NCBI GenBank assembly: GCA_902805665.1 | Contig: CADCTB010000193.1 | Coordinates: forward strand, 1 to 42,899 | Reading direction: 5' to 3' | From: an uncultured Acidimicrobiales bacterium | GTDB lineage: Bacteria > Actinomycetota > Acidimicrobiia > Acidimicrobiales > AC-14 | Length of the DNA: 42,899 bases | Part shown: positions 25,933 to 35,985 of the stretch, in pieces | Layout: every line of letters starts with the position of its first letter | How positions within the stretch are numbered: the stretch's first letter is position 1 | Notes under the pieces: model-generated | The model's database searches: none | What the model saw: the letters and a program-made list of their open reading frames with translations, nothing else | What the model was told of the DNA's origin: nothing | Made by a program: the position numbers and the translations under genes

Positions 25933-28900
25933 TCAACGGGCGACGAAGTACTTCGCCTTGGGGTGGTGGCAGATGATGGCCGACGTGGTCTGCTCGGGGA
26001 CGTACTGGAAGTCCTCGCTCACGCCCACGCCGATGCGGTCGGCTTCGAGCAGCTCGGCCACCTTGAGGTTGTCCTCGAGGTCGGGACAGGCCGGATAGCC
26101 CCAGGAGTAGCGACCGCCGCGGTAGCCCTGGCGGACGAGCATGTCGACCAGGCGGCCGTCCTCGTCGGCGAAGCCCCATTCCTCCCGCATCCGCCGGTGC
26201 CAGTACTCGGCAAGCGCCTCGGCCATCTCCACGCCGAGACCGTGGAGCATCAGGTACTCGGTGTAGCGGTCCTCGGCGAAGAGCTTGGCCGTGGCCTCCG
26301 ACACCCGGGATCCGATGGTGACGATGGAGAACGCGGCGTAGTCGATCTCCCCGGAGGCGACCGGCCGGAAGAAGTCGGCGATGCAGCGCCACGGGTCCTT
26401 GCCCTCCCGCGGGAACGAGAAGCGCAGCCACTCCGACGTGGCCGTCTCGTCCTTCCAGATCACCACGTCGTTGCCGTCGCCGTTGGCCGGGTAGTAGCCG
26501 TAGACCACCTGGGGCACCAGCAACCCGGCCGCGGTGGCCTTGGCCAGCTCCTCGCGCAGCCTCGGCCGGATGCGGGTCTTGAAGTCGGCGTCGTTCTCGC
26601 CCTTCTCCGGCCGGAACTGCCACTGGTTGCGGAACAGTGCGGTCTCGTTGAGGTAGCCCACGAGCTCGTCGATGGCGACGCCCTTGACCACACGCGACCC
26701 GAGGAACGGTGGCACGAACACCCGGTTGTCGGTCTCCACCGCAGGCGAACGCGCAGGCAGGTCGACGGGCGCAGCCGCCTCCTCCTTGACCACGACCCGG
26801 CCGAGCGGCACCCGTCCGAAGTCGGGGTCTTCGACGCCCGACTTCTTCATCTCCATCAGCTGGTCCATGGTCCGGAGGCCCTCGAAGGCGTCCTTGCCGT
26901 AGAACACCCGGCCGTCGTAGACCTCGCGCAGGTCGCGCTCGACGTAGCGGCGGGTCAAGGCCGCGCCGCCCAGGATCACCGGCACCTCGTCGGCCAGGCC
27001 GCGCCGGTTCAGCTCCTCGAGGTTCTCCCGCATGATGAGCGTGCTCTTGACCAGCAGCCCGCTCATGCCGATGGCGTCGGCCTTGACCTCTTCGGCCTTG
27101 GCCAGCATCTCGGCCAGGGCCACCTTGATGCCGAGGTTGTGCACCTCGTAGCCGTTGTTGGTGAGGATGATGTCGACGAGGTTCTTGCCGATGTCATGGA
27201 CGTCGCCCTTGACGGTGGCCAGGACGATACGGCCCTTGCCGCCCTGGTCGGACTTCTCCATGTGGGGCTCCAGGTAGGCGACGGCCGCCTTCATGGCCTC
27301 GGCCGACTGGAGGACGAACGGGAGCTGCATCTGGCCCGACCCGAACAGGTCACCGACCACCTTCATGCCGGCCAGCAGCATGTCGTTCACGATGGTCAGC
27401 GCAGGCGACGTGGCGAGGGCCTCGTCGAGCTCGTCGGTGAGGCCGTCGCGGTCACCGTCGATGATCCGCTGCTTCAGCCGGTCCTCGACCGCCCAGCCGC
27501 TGCGGTCCTCCTTGACCAGCGTGGCCGAGGTCACGCCCTCGAACAGTCCGAGCAGCTCCTGCAGGGGGTCGTAGCCGTCGGTCCGGCGGTCGTAGATGAG
27601 GTCGAGGCAGACCTCGAGCTGGCGCTCGGGGATCTTCGACAGCGGCATGATGCGCGCCGCGTGGACGATGGCCGCGTCGAGCCCGGCCTCCACGCACTCG
27701 TGGAGGAACACCGAGTTGAGGACGTGACGGGCGGCCGGCGTCAGCCCGAAGGAGACGTTGGACAGGCCGAGGATGGTGTGGACGCCGGGCAGCTCGGCCT
27801 TGATGCGCCGGATCCCCTCGATGGTCTCGATGCCGTCCCGCCGGCTCTCCTCCATGCCGGTGGACAGCGGGAGGGCCAGCGCGTCGAAGAGCAGGTCTCC
27901 CGGCTCGAGGCCGTAGCGGTTCACGGCAAGGTCGTGGATGGCCTTGGCCGCCCGCACCTTCCAGTCCGCCGTGCGGGCCTGGCCCTCCTGGTCGATACAG
28001 GTGCAGACCACCGCGGCGCCGTACTCGCGGGCCAGGGAGAGGAAGCGGTCGAGCCGGGTGCCGGGGGCGTCGCCGTCCTCCAGGTTGACCGAGTTGAGGA
28101 CGGCTTTACCGCCGATCCATTGCAGGCCGGCCTCGATGACCGGCGGCTCGGTCGAGTCGAGCATCAGGGGGATGCTGGCCGCGGTGGCGAAGCGCACGGC
28201 GATCTCGTCCATGTCGGACACGCCGTCCTCGCCGGTGTAGTCGACACACACGTCGAGGACGTGGGCGCCCTCCTTCACCTGGTCGCGGGCCATGGCCACG
28301 CAGGTGTCCCAGTCGCTGGCCAGCATGGCGTCGCGGAACTTCTTGGACCCGTTGGCGTTGGTGCGCTCCCCCACCACCAGGAACGAGGTGTCCTGGTGAA
28401 AGGGCACCGACGAGTAGATCGACGCCGCCCCCGCCTCGTGGACCGGATTGCGGCGGGCCGGCTCCAGGTCACGGCAGCGGTCGACGACGGCCTTCAGGTG
28501 CTCAGGCCCCGAGCCGCAGCAACCGCCGATCACGCTCACCCCCAGCTCGGACACGAACCGGGCGTGGTGCTCGGCCAGCTGGTCGGGCGTCAGGTCGTAG
28601 TGCATCTTGCCGTCGACCACCGACGGCAGGCCGGCGTTGGGCAGGCAGGAGATCGGCACCCGGCAGTGCTGGGACAGGTGCCTGAGGTGCTCGTGCATCT
28701 CGGTGGGCCCGGTGGCGCAGTTGATGCCGATGACGTCGGGACGGAGGGCGTCGAGAGCCACGAGGGCGGCGCCGATTTCGGTGCCAGGGAGCATGCGGCC
28801 CGTGAGCTCGATCGTCACCTGGACCTGCAGCGGCACCTCGCGGCCCACCGCGGCCATGGCCCGACGGCAGGCGATGAGGGCCGCCTTGGCTTGGAGCAGG

Positions 28901-29373
28901 TCGAAGACCGTCTCGACCAGCAGCAGGTCGACGCCGCCTTCCAGCAGGCCTCGGGCCTGAACCTCGTACGCGTCACGGAACTCGGCGAATCGGATCTGGC
29001 CGAGGGAGGGGAACTTGGTGCCCGGACCGATGGAGCCGGCCACCCATCCCCCGTACCCGTCCGCCACCTCACGGGCGATGCGGGCCGCCTTGACGTTCAG
29101 CTCGTGGGCCCGCTCGGCGATGCCGTACTCGCCGAGGGTGTAGGAGAGTGAGCCGAAGGAGTTGGTCTCCACCACCTCGCTGCCCACCTCGAAGAACGAG
29201 TTGTGCAGCTGGGCGATGGCGTCCGGCCGGGTGTCGACGAGGATCTCGTTGCACCCCTCGAACTGCGGCCCGCCGAAGTCGTCGGCGGTGAGCTCCATCC
29301 GCTGGAGGTTGGTCCCCGTTGCGCCGTCGAAGATGACGACCCGTTCTCTGACGGCCTCCAGGTAGCTCTTCAT
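25933..29373 (-). CDS. metH: Cobalamin-dependent methionine synthase
   Basis: VVIFDGATGTNLQRMELTADDFGG; GGCCGSGPEHLKA; VVGERTNANGSKKFRD; VKGDVHDIGKNLVDIIL (B12 DxHxxG); AdoMet activation domain at the C terminus. Confidence 0.96.
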   Translation of the reverse strand: MKSYLEAVRERVVIFDGATGTNLQRMELTADDFGGPQFEGCNEILVDTRPDAIAQLHNSFFEVGSEVVETNSFGSLSYTLGEYGIAERAHELNVKAARIAREVADGYGGWVAGSIGPGTKFPSLGQIRFAEFRDAYEVQARGLLEGGVDLLLVETVFDLLQAKAALIACRRAMAAVGREVPLQVQVTIELTGRMLPGTEIGAALVALDALRPDVIGINCATGPTEMHEHLRHLSQHCRVPISCLPNAGLPSVVDGKMHYDLTPDQLAEHHARFVSELGVSVIGGCCGSGPEHLKAVVDRCRDLEPARRNPVHEAGAASIYSSVPFHQDTSFLVVGERTNANGSKKFRDAMLASDWDTCVAMARDQVKEGAHVLDVCVDYTGEDGVSDMDEIAVRFATAASIPLMLDSTEPPVIEAGLQWIGGKAVLNSVNLEDGDAPGTRLDRFLSLAREYGAAVVCTCIDQEGQARTADWKVRAAKAIHDLAVNRYGLEPGDLLFDALALPLSTGMEESRRDGIETIEGIRRIKAELPGVHTILGLSNVSFGLTPAARHVLNSVFLHECVEAGLDAAIVHAARIMPLSKIPERQLEVCLDLIYDRRTDGYDPLQELLGLFEGVTSATLVKEDRSGWAVEDRLKQRIIDGDRDGLTDELDEALATSPALTIVNDMLLAGMKVVGDLFGSGQMQLPFVLQSAEAMKAAVAYLEPHMEKSDQGGKGRIVLATVKGDVHDIGKNLVDIILTNNGYEVHNLGIKVALAEMLAKAEEVKADAIGMSGLLVKSTLIMRENLEELNRRGLADEVPVILGGAALTRRYVERDLREVYDGRVFYGKDAFEGLRTMDQLMEMKKSGVEDPDFGRVPLGRVVVKEEAAAPVDLPARSPAVETDNRVFVPPFLGSRVVKGVAIDELVGYLNETALFRNQWQFRPEKGENDADFKTRIRPRLREELAKATAAGLLVPQVVYGYYPANGDGNDVVIWKDETATSEWLRFSFPREGKDPWRCIADFFRPVASGEIDYAAFSIVTIGSRVSEATAKLFAEDRYTEYLMLHGLGVEMAEALAEYWHRRMREEWGFADEDGRLVDMLVRQGYRGGRYSWGYPACPDLEDNLKVAELLEADRIGVGVSEDFQYVPEQTTSAIICHHPKAKYFVAR

Positions 29374-29379
29374 CGCTCC

Positions 29380-29385
29380 AGGTTA
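29380..29385 (-). promoter_or_regulatory. Leaderless -10 of metH
   Basis: TAACCT-N6-ATG on the minus strand. Confidence 0.55.
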
Positions 29386-29492
29386 CCGGGGGCGTCCACG
29401 GGACTGCCCCGGGGTTTCAGCACGACGGGTGGTCGATGCCCGACATCTCGGCACTTGACGCCGTACGGGGCGGTGCAGGAGATCGCCCGTCG

Positions 29493-30104
29493 CTAGCGCG
29501 GTGAACGCCACATCTGCCACAGGGGAGGGCCGTCGGGCACGACGATCCTCCCTATGCACTCGAACCGGTGCCGCTCATAGAGAGCTCGGTTCCTGAGCGT
29601 CGTCGCCTCGAGATAGGCGGCATCGCCCACCCGATCGGCCCTGTACAGGAGATCGTTCAGGAGCACCGATCCGAGTCCCCGGCCCTGGTGATCGGGCCGA
29701 ACGGCAAGCAGCTGCAGGTGCCAATGGGGCTCGGCGGGAGCGTGGGCGTCGAAGAACTCGCCGAGCTCGAACACGCGCCCGGCGTCGGGACCGGCGACTT
29801 GCTGAACGCGCACGCCGAACTCCTCCAGCTGATCAGGAGCGAGCAGCTCACGGCCAGGGGGCAGCCAGAGAGCCGTCCCTGCGCCGTCATCGGTCAGGTA
29901 TGTCTCACCATGAGGTTGGAATGCGTCGAAGTACAGGCCGAACATCGCGGGCGCAATCTCCGCCCGGCGCCGCTGATCGGGCACGAGCCACTCGGTGACC
30001 GGATCGTCGAGGAAGCCGGCAGTGAGCACGGCGCTGGCAGTGGCCCGGTCAGAGGCACCCGCCTTCCGCACCGCAACGTGGGTTTTGCTGTTCGTGATTG
30101 TCAT
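29493..30104 (-). CDS. GNAT family N-acetyltransferase
   Basis: VRKAGASDRATASAVLTAGFLDDPVTEWL...LQLLAVRPDHQGRGLGSVLLNDLL...LEATTLRNRALYERHRFE. Confidence 0.85.
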   Translation of the reverse strand: MTITNSKTHVAVRKAGASDRATASAVLTAGFLDDPVTEWLVPDQRRRAEIAPAMFGLYFDAFQPHGETYLTDDGAGTALWLPPGRELLAPDQLEEFGVRVQQVAGPDAGRVFELGEFFDAHAPAEPHWHLQLLAVRPDHQGRGLGSVLLNDLLYRADRVGDAAYLEATTLRNRALYERHRFECIGRIVVPDGPPLWQMWRSPR

Positions 30105-30151
30105 GCCAGAAGCGTGCGCCGACGGAGGGGCGCCCGCATCGGTAGACCTGC

Positions 30152-31744
30152 CTATTTCGGCAGCAGATCGTGCTGGACGGCGAAGAGGGTGGCTGCGGCA
30201 CGCGATGACACGCCGATCTTCGTGTAGACGTTCTGCACGTGGTGTTCCGCGGTGCGACGGGAGACGAAGAGCCGCTCGCCGATCACCGCGTTCGAGCATC
30301 CCTGCGCCATCAGCCCCAGCACCTGGATCTCCCGGTCGGTGAGCCCGGCCGGCCGTAGGTCGACCGGACGGCGTCCTCTCCGCTCTGCTGCCTCGGCAAG
30401 GACCGCCGTGACCGCGTCCCGGTCGAGGCGGCCGGCCCGGGCCTCAGCGGAGAGCACCTCCGCCGCGTCCGTCGGCGTAAAAGCGGCCCGATAGGACCGA
30501 GGCTGCGACAGGGCTGCGAAGGTGTCGGCCGCGGCCAGGAGGCGCGCCTCCACGCCGATGTCCTTCGTCGTGCTGCATCGGTGGTACCCCGAACCGTCAA
30601 GCCTTTCGTGGTGCATCCCCGCGATGACCGCCATCGGCTCCAGGGCCTCGGCCGTGGCGAGCACCCGCTCGGAGTGGTAGGCGTGCATCCGCACCTGCTC
30701 CCACTCGGCCCTGGTGAGCGGTCCCTCCTTCTCCCAGAGTGCGTTGGAGATCCCTACCCGACCGACGTCGTGGAGCAGCGCGGCGACCTCCAGCCGGTGG
30801 AGGGACGCCGGGCCGAGGCCGACCTGTTCGCCGGCGGCCACGGCCAGACGGGCGACCGTTGCCGCGTGGCCGTGGAAGTAGGGAGACTTGAGGTCGGCCA
30901 GATCGCCGAAGGCGGCGGCCACCCGGGCCAGGTCGCCGGCGTTGCATTCGCGCACCGGCTCAGGCTCGACCTCGAGGATGCGGTCACGAGGATCGCCGGT
31001 TCCGCCTCCGGCCTCGGCCAAGAGGTGATCGACGTCGGCCAGGAACGTGTCGACGATCTCAGGGTCGAGGACGCCGCCCGCTCGCCGCTTGACCGCGGCC
31101 GCAGCGCGCTCGGCACCGCCGACATCGTCGAAGAAGACGGCGTCAGCGGCGACCCGCGCCACCCTTGCGGCCACCGCGATCTGGTCCCCGCCCAGCCCCT
31201 GCGGAGCCGATCCACCACGCCAGAACTCCGTTACCTCGTGGAGCGCCCGCTGGGTGCTCTCCGGGAGCCCGATACGCCGGGCGGTGGCCCGGGCGACCTC
31301 GCAGCTGGCGGTGTCGTATCTCCTCCCGAGCTCGATCCCGTAGGCGAGGACATACTCGGTGACCCGTGAGCGCTCCGCCGCGGTCATGCCTCGCGTGAGC
31401 TCGGGAATCAGCGTGCGCCCGAAGTCGTCGGGATCGCCGAGGTCGGTGAGGGTTACGGCGCGGTTGACAGCGAGGTCGTCGCCCAGGGCGGCGGCGGTTT
31501 CGTGCGCCATGCTGATGCACCCCACGTGCATCAGGAGGGGAACGTAGAAGGCGTCGCGCACGTCGTCGTCGTCCAGCCCCATCCTCCGGGCCAAGGCGGT
31601 GGACACCAGGCAGGTGCGCATCGCCTCCTGGGGCGGAAGGCCGAAACCCAGATCGGCCACGATCGAAAGTCCCCCGAGCAGATCGGCGAACCGAAGCCGC
31701 GAAGCCACAGCGGGCACGCTATTCCCGCCCCCCCGATCGTGCAT
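30152..31744 (-). CDS. HD-GYP domain protein with C-terminal LuxR-type HTH
   Basis: LLHDVGRVGISNALWEKEGPLTRAEWEQVRMHAYHSERVL...GMHHERLDGSGYHR; C-terminal GLTDREIQVLGLMAQGCSNAVIGERLFVSRRTAEHHVQNVYTKIGVSSRA. Confidence 0.88.
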   Translation of the reverse strand: MHDRGGGNSVPAVASRLRFADLLGGLSIVADLGFGLPPQEAMRTCLVSTALARRMGLDDDDVRDAFYVPLLMHVGCISMAHETAAALGDDLAVNRAVTLTDLGDPDDFGRTLIPELTRGMTAAERSRVTEYVLAYGIELGRRYDTASCEVARATARRIGLPESTQRALHEVTEFWRGGSAPQGLGGDQIAVAARVARVAADAVFFDDVGGAERAAAAVKRRAGGVLDPEIVDTFLADVDHLLAEAGGGTGDPRDRILEVEPEPVRECNAGDLARVAAAFGDLADLKSPYFHGHAATVARLAVAAGEQVGLGPASLHRLEVAALLHDVGRVGISNALWEKEGPLTRAEWEQVRMHAYHSERVLATAEALEPMAVIAGMHHERLDGSGYHRCSTTKDIGVEARLLAAADTFAALSQPRSYRAAFTPTDAAEVLSAEARAGRLDRDAVTAVLAEAAERRGRRPVDLRPAGLTDREIQVLGLMAQGCSNAVIGERLFVSRRTAEHHVQNVYTKIGVSSRAAATLFAVQHDLLPK

Positions 31745-31767
31745 GTGGCCCCGCGTAGCCGGCGCCG

Positions 31768-34700
31768 CTATCCGTCCCGCTGTCTTGTGGGCGTGCTGGC
31801 CGGGAGGGCCATGAGAGCGTCGATGTCGGCAAGGAGGGCGTCCATGCCGACATCGCGGGCGATCTGGGCCGCAGCAACCAGTAGTTGATCAGCGTCCTGG
31901 CCGCCGGCGATCGACGGCTCCTCGGTCACGAGCCGCGCAAGGTGGTACAGGGCCCGCGCTTCGAACGGTCGGGCGCCGAGGCGGCGGTTGTGGTCGACCG
32001 CGGCGGTCAGATGGCGGTGCGCCGCGTCGAGCCGTCCGAGACGCCGGGCGAGGAGTCCCAGGATGGTCTGTGTCGAACCCCACGAGGTCACCCCCGTACC
32101 GGCCACCACCACCTGGTCGGCGCGAGGGAGCAGCGCGTCGTACAGCGACGCGGCGTCCGGGACGCCGGTGAGGATCGAGATCTCCGACCACTGGGCGGTG
32201 GTGAAGTCCCACGACCAGTCGAACGGCCGGGCGCATCCCCAAGCCGAGATCCTGTCCGCCACTTCGTCGTGACGACCCATGCAGGCCAGGGCCAGGACGG
32301 CGGTGGGACGGATCGGCTCACCGCCGGGCTCTCCGCTCAGGGTTAGGAGCTCCGGCAGCAGCTCCTCGAGCCGGCCCTGCTCCCGCCTCATCCAGAACAG
32401 CTGCACCATCCGGCACCACAGCACCCCCCAGACGCTGGTCGGTGGAAGCCGCTCCATCGCCTTGGCCGACAGTGCCTCGGCTTCATCCCAGCGCCCGGTC
32501 AGGATGGCCAGCCCGGTCCTGCCATGAAGCACCTGGCCGCGAAGCTCGGGCACTCCCAGCTCGGTGGCCAGCCGCTCGCTGGTGGCCAGCTCCGCCTCGT
32601 AGGCCCCCACCTCGCCGCTTCGCAGAAGCGACCACATGCCGTGCAGCCGGGCGATCACCTCGGTTTCGGGCGGCAGTCCGGCACCCACCAGGGCGAGAGA
32701 CTCCGCCACCACGGCACGCCGCTCCGCCTCCCGGTCCGGTGACCACAGGGCGATGTGGCAGTTGTTCAAGACGCGCCCCAACAGCGCGGGGTCGCCGACC
32801 TGCCGAGCCAGGTCCACCGCCTCCCGGACTGCCGCCTCGCGCCGGTCGCGCTGATCGGTGTAGTAGAGCTCGACGCCCAAGGTGCCGAGGAGCTGCGCCC
32901 GCAGGGCGGGACGGTCGGTTCCCGTGCCGGCGAGCAGCTCCTCCAGCAGCGAGATCATTGCCGGATCCGACTCCCCGTACGGGCGCCAGTTCCAGAGGGT
33001 GACCCCACCGAAGACCACGACGGCACGAGCCGCCCGCTCCTTGTCGCCCAGGGCGTGGGCAATGGCGATCGCTTCCTCCACGTTGTCCCTGGCGGCGCGG
33101 ACGTCGCCGATGCGCCGCTGCGCCTGGCTGAGCCCCAGCAGGACGTCGTACCGCTGTTCCCGGCAGTCGTCAGCGACCGGGTCGACCGCTCCGAGCGCGC
33201 GCTGCCAGTAGCGAACCGCCTCGTCGTGGGCCAGCTTGCGTTCCGCCACCTCGGCGGCGAGCCGGGCGTATCGCACGGCCTTGGGGGCGGTCCCGGTCGG
33301 CAGGGCGGCGAGGAAGTGGTGGGCCAGTTCGTCGACGCGGGACTCCAGGCGCGGGTTCTCCTGCGGCCTGAGCGTCGCCTCGAGCGCCTCGGCCACCCGC
33401 CGGTGGATCCGGGCCCGCTTCAGGCGGGTCAGGCTCGCATAGAGGGCCTCGGGAAGCAGGGCGTGGGAGAACCTCGACGACCAGGAGTCCGGCGCGTCGA
33501 CCACAACGCCGATGGCGACGGCGGGTTCGAGCAACTCCAACAACCGTTCGACGTCGAGGCCCGACGCCGCCGCCAGCAGGTCGATGTCGAACTCCCGACC
33601 GATGACGGCGGCGACGCGGAGCACGGTCTGGGTGTCCTCCGGCAGCCGCGCCATGCGCCGGTAGATCACATCCCTGACGCTGGCCGGCACCTCCAGAACG
33701 TCGCCCCGCCGGTCACCGGCCTCGATCGCCTTCTCGCTGGTCAGCAAACGAACGAGCTCGATGAGGAAGAACGGGTTGCCTTCGGTGCGCCGGTGCAGGC
33801 GCGACGCCAGTTCGGCGTCGGAAGACGACGACCCCGCGAGTTCGAGGTAGCGCCCCACGTCGGCCACGCTCAGGCCGCCGAGGCGGATGCGCTCGGTGCC
33901 CCGCTCGCGCGCGAGCGCCCCGAGCAGATCCTCGAGGCCCTGTTCGCTCTCATGGGCCGAGCGGAATGTGGCGACGATCAGGAGCGGCGTTCTCGCGGTC
34001 TGTCCGGCGACGAACTCCAGCAGCTGCTGGGAGGAGCCGTCGGCCCAATGCAGGTCGTCGATGACGATGAGCAGAGGACGGTCTGCCGCGGCCCGCAACA
34101 GGTGGTCGACCACCTGGCTGTAGAGCTGGAACCGCGCCGCCGCGGGGTCGGTGGCGGCGAGCGCCTCCTCTACGCCGGTCCCGAGCAGGGACGCGATGGA
34201 CGGCGACCCACCGACGTTCCGGCCGTCGGTGCCCGGGCCCCCGATGGCTTGCAGGACCTGGATCCACGGCCAGAACGGCGGGGCGCCGGCGGTCTCGGCG
34301 CCGCGGCTCCAGACCACGGCCATGCCGGCCTGCCCGGCAAGCTGGGCCAGCTCCTCCACGAGCCGCGTCTTGCCGATGCCGGGCTCGCCTTCGACCAGGA
34401 CGACCCCGCCATGACCCGCTTTCGCGGCCTCGAGCCGGTCGACGAGACAACGCATCTGCGACTCGCGGCCCACCAAGGGCGCCCGGCGCGACGACGGCCC
34501 GGAGGACGGGGCCGCGAGCGGCGGCGGCGGAGCGGGCTCGGGCGACGGCGGCCCGGGGGCGACTGTGGGCCGGCCGGCCAGAGGCGCCGGCTGCAGCTCC
34601 GGAGTCAGCTCCTGGGAGAGGATGGCCTGTTCGAGGCGTCGCAGCTCCGGCCCTGGCTCCAGTCCCAGGTCTTCCTGGAGGATCCGACGGCACTGTTGGT

Positions 34701-35361
34701 AGGCGCGAAGTGCCTCCGCCTGACGACCCGCCCGGTACAGGGCGATCATCAAGAGGCCCCACAACCGCTCGCGGAACGGATGCTCGCCCACCAGCCGCTC
34801 CAACTCGGCGGCGGCGGCACCGTGGCGCCCCAGCAGCAGCCAGGCGTCGATACGGTGCTCCCAGGCCCGGACCTGCAATTCGGTGAGGCGGGCGACTTCG
34901 GGGAGGATGAACGCCTCCCCGGCGAGGTCGGCGAGCGGTGCCCCCCGCCAGAGGCGGAGCGCCTCGGCGAGAGCGGCGTCCGCGCCTTCCGGCGAGCCGG
35001 CCGAGAGCAACCGCTCTCCACGCTCGACGAGGTCCGCGAAGCGAACCGCGTCGACGTTGGCGGGAGGGACTCTCAGCACATACCCAGGCGACTCGGTGAC
35101 GAGGACCCGGGCCGGCTGACGCGGTCCCCGCTCGGGCTCGAGCAACCTCCGGAGGTGCGACACGTAGGCCTGGAGCGTCCCGGTGGCCGTGGCCGGCGGC
35201 TGGTCACCCCACAGCTGGTCGATGATCCTGTCCACCGGGACGACCCGATTCACCTCCATGACGAGGAGCGCCAGGAGGGACCTCAGCTTCTGAGTCGGGA
35301 GCTCGATCCGAACCCCGTCATCGGAGAGGACCTCGAGGCCGCCGAGTACTCCCAGATACAT
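31768..35361 (-). CDS. SARP/AfsR-like regulator: OmpR-type DNA-binding + BTAD + AAA ATPase + TPR-like region
   Basis: LPTQKLRSLLALLVMEVNRVVPVDRIIDQLWGDQPPATATGTLQAYVSHLRRLLEP; BTAD ALRAYQQCRRILQEDLGLEPGPELRRLEQAIL; Walker A VEGEPGIGKTRLVEE. Confidence 0.92.
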   Translation of the reverse strand: MYLGVLGGLEVLSDDGVRIELPTQKLRSLLALLVMEVNRVVPVDRIIDQLWGDQPPATATGTLQAYVSHLRRLLEPERGPRQPARVLVTESPGYVLRVPPANVDAVRFADLVERGERLLSAGSPEGADAALAEALRLWRGAPLADLAGEAFILPEVARLTELQVRAWEHRIDAWLLLGRHGAAAAELERLVGEHPFRERLWGLLMIALYRAGRQAEALRAYQQCRRILQEDLGLEPGPELRRLEQAILSQELTPELQPAPLAGRPTVAPGPPSPEPAPPPPLAAPSSGPSSRRAPLVGRESQMRCLVDRLEAAKAGHGGVVLVEGEPGIGKTRLVEELAQLAGQAGMAVVWSRGAETAGAPPFWPWIQVLQAIGGPGTDGRNVGGSPSIASLLGTGVEEALAATDPAAARFQLYSQVVDHLLRAAADRPLLIVIDDLHWADGSSQQLLEFVAGQTARTPLLIVATFRSAHESEQGLEDLLGALARERGTERIRLGGLSVADVGRYLELAGSSSSDAELASRLHRRTEGNPFFLIELVRLLTSEKAIEAGDRRGDVLEVPASVRDVIYRRMARLPEDTQTVLRVAAVIGREFDIDLLAAASGLDVERLLELLEPAVAIGVVVDAPDSWSSRFSHALLPEALYASLTRLKRARIHRRVAEALEATLRPQENPRLESRVDELAHHFLAALPTGTAPKAVRYARLAAEVAERKLAHDEAVRYWQRALGAVDPVADDCREQRYDVLLGLSQAQRRIGDVRAARDNVEEAIAIAHALGDKERAARAVVVFGGVTLWNWRPYGESDPAMISLLEELLAGTGTDRPALRAQLLGTLGVELYYTDQRDRREAAVREAVDLARQVGDPALLGRVLNNCHIALWSPDREAERRAVVAESLALVGAGLPPETEVIARLHGMWSLLRSGEVGAYEAELATSERLATELGVPELRGQVLHGRTGLAILTGRWDEAEALSAKAMERLPPTSVWGVLWCRMVQLFWMRREQGRLEELLPELLTLSGEPGGEPIRPTAVLALACMGRHDEVADRISAWGCARPFDWSWDFTTAQWSEISILTGVPDAASLYDALLPRADQVVVAGTGVTSWGSTQTILGLLARRLGRLDAAHRHLTAAVDHNRRLGARPFEARALYHLARLVTEEPSIAGGQDADQLLVAAAQIARDVGMDALLADIDALMALPASTPTRQRDG

Positions 35362-35430
35362 GTGATGCCCTCGAGATTCCCCAGCGCGGGGGTCGGCCGG
35401 CAGGGACGACTCCGACCCTGACCGGCGACC

Positions 35431-35907
35431 TCACAACTCCAACTCGTACCAGGAGTCTAGGGCGTGAGGGCCCGTCGCGACGGGACGAAATCCCACTTGA
35501 CGGTAGATGCGCTCTACGTCGACATGGTGGCCTGGGGCCGCCAGCACCCGGCGGGTCCCGGTGGTCCGGAGCTGGTCGACGACGGCGGTGACGATCCGTC
35601 CGCCGAGACGGCTCCCGATGTAGGCGGGGGAGACCGCCAGCGCCCGGAGCTCCGCCCCCCCGCCGGCGTCCGGCCCTACGACCACCACTGCGGCCAGCGG
35701 TTCGTCGGGGTCGTCGCTCGCCATGTCGACAAGGGCGTAGACGCACTGGTCCGCCGCTCCGGGATCCACCCCAGGAGACGCGCCTCCGGCCGCCAGCAGG
35801 TCCAGAGCGCGCCCGGCGGAGCCGGCCGGCATGCGACGCAGGAGAAGGGTCGTGAGCCCGAGAGCCCCTCCGTCCTCCGCCCTCCGGGGTACGACGCGCT
35901 CGTCCAT
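35431..35907 (-). CDS. GNAT family N-acetyltransferase
   Basis: ELRALAVSPAYIGSRLGGRIVTAVVDQLRTTGTRRVLAAPGHHVDVERIYRQVGFRPV. Confidence 0.78.
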   Translation of the reverse strand: MDERVVPRRAEDGGALGLTTLLLRRMPAGSAGRALDLLAAGGASPGVDPGAADQCVYALVDMASDDPDEPLAAVVVVGPDAGGGAELRALAVSPAYIGSRLGGRIVTAVVDQLRTTGTRRVLAAPGHHVDVERIYRQVGFRPVATGPHALDSWYELEL

Positions 35908-35914
35908 CCCGCAG

Positions 35915-35961
35915 ACGGTCGCATGACCGACTTGTACGCCCCTTGCCCACGACTTGAATCC
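35915..35961 (-). promoter_or_regulatory. CAAG-box array plus -10-like element for the GNAT-SARP operon
   Basis: Minus strand GGATTCAAGTC / GTGGGCAAGGG / GCGTACAAGTC (CAAG cores exactly 11 nt apart), 8 nt, GACCGT (35915-35920), N7, ATG. Confidence 0.6.
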
Positions 35962-35985
35962 GAGGGGCTTTCTGACATCCCGGCC

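Noticed and set aside
25963-29151. 1062-aa plus-strand ORF antisense to metH
   Set aside because: Low-complexity V/D/G/H/R-rich shadow translation of a strongly supported metH; expected from GC-rich third positions.
29374-29492. Cobalamin or SAM riboswitch upstream of metH
   Set aside because: No convincing B12-box, and TAACCT-N6-ATG indicates a leaderless transcript.
32755-35421. 888-aa plus-strand ORF antisense to the SARP regulator
   Set aside because: Shadow ORF with no recognisable motifs; the minus frame has clear BTAD and Walker A motifs.
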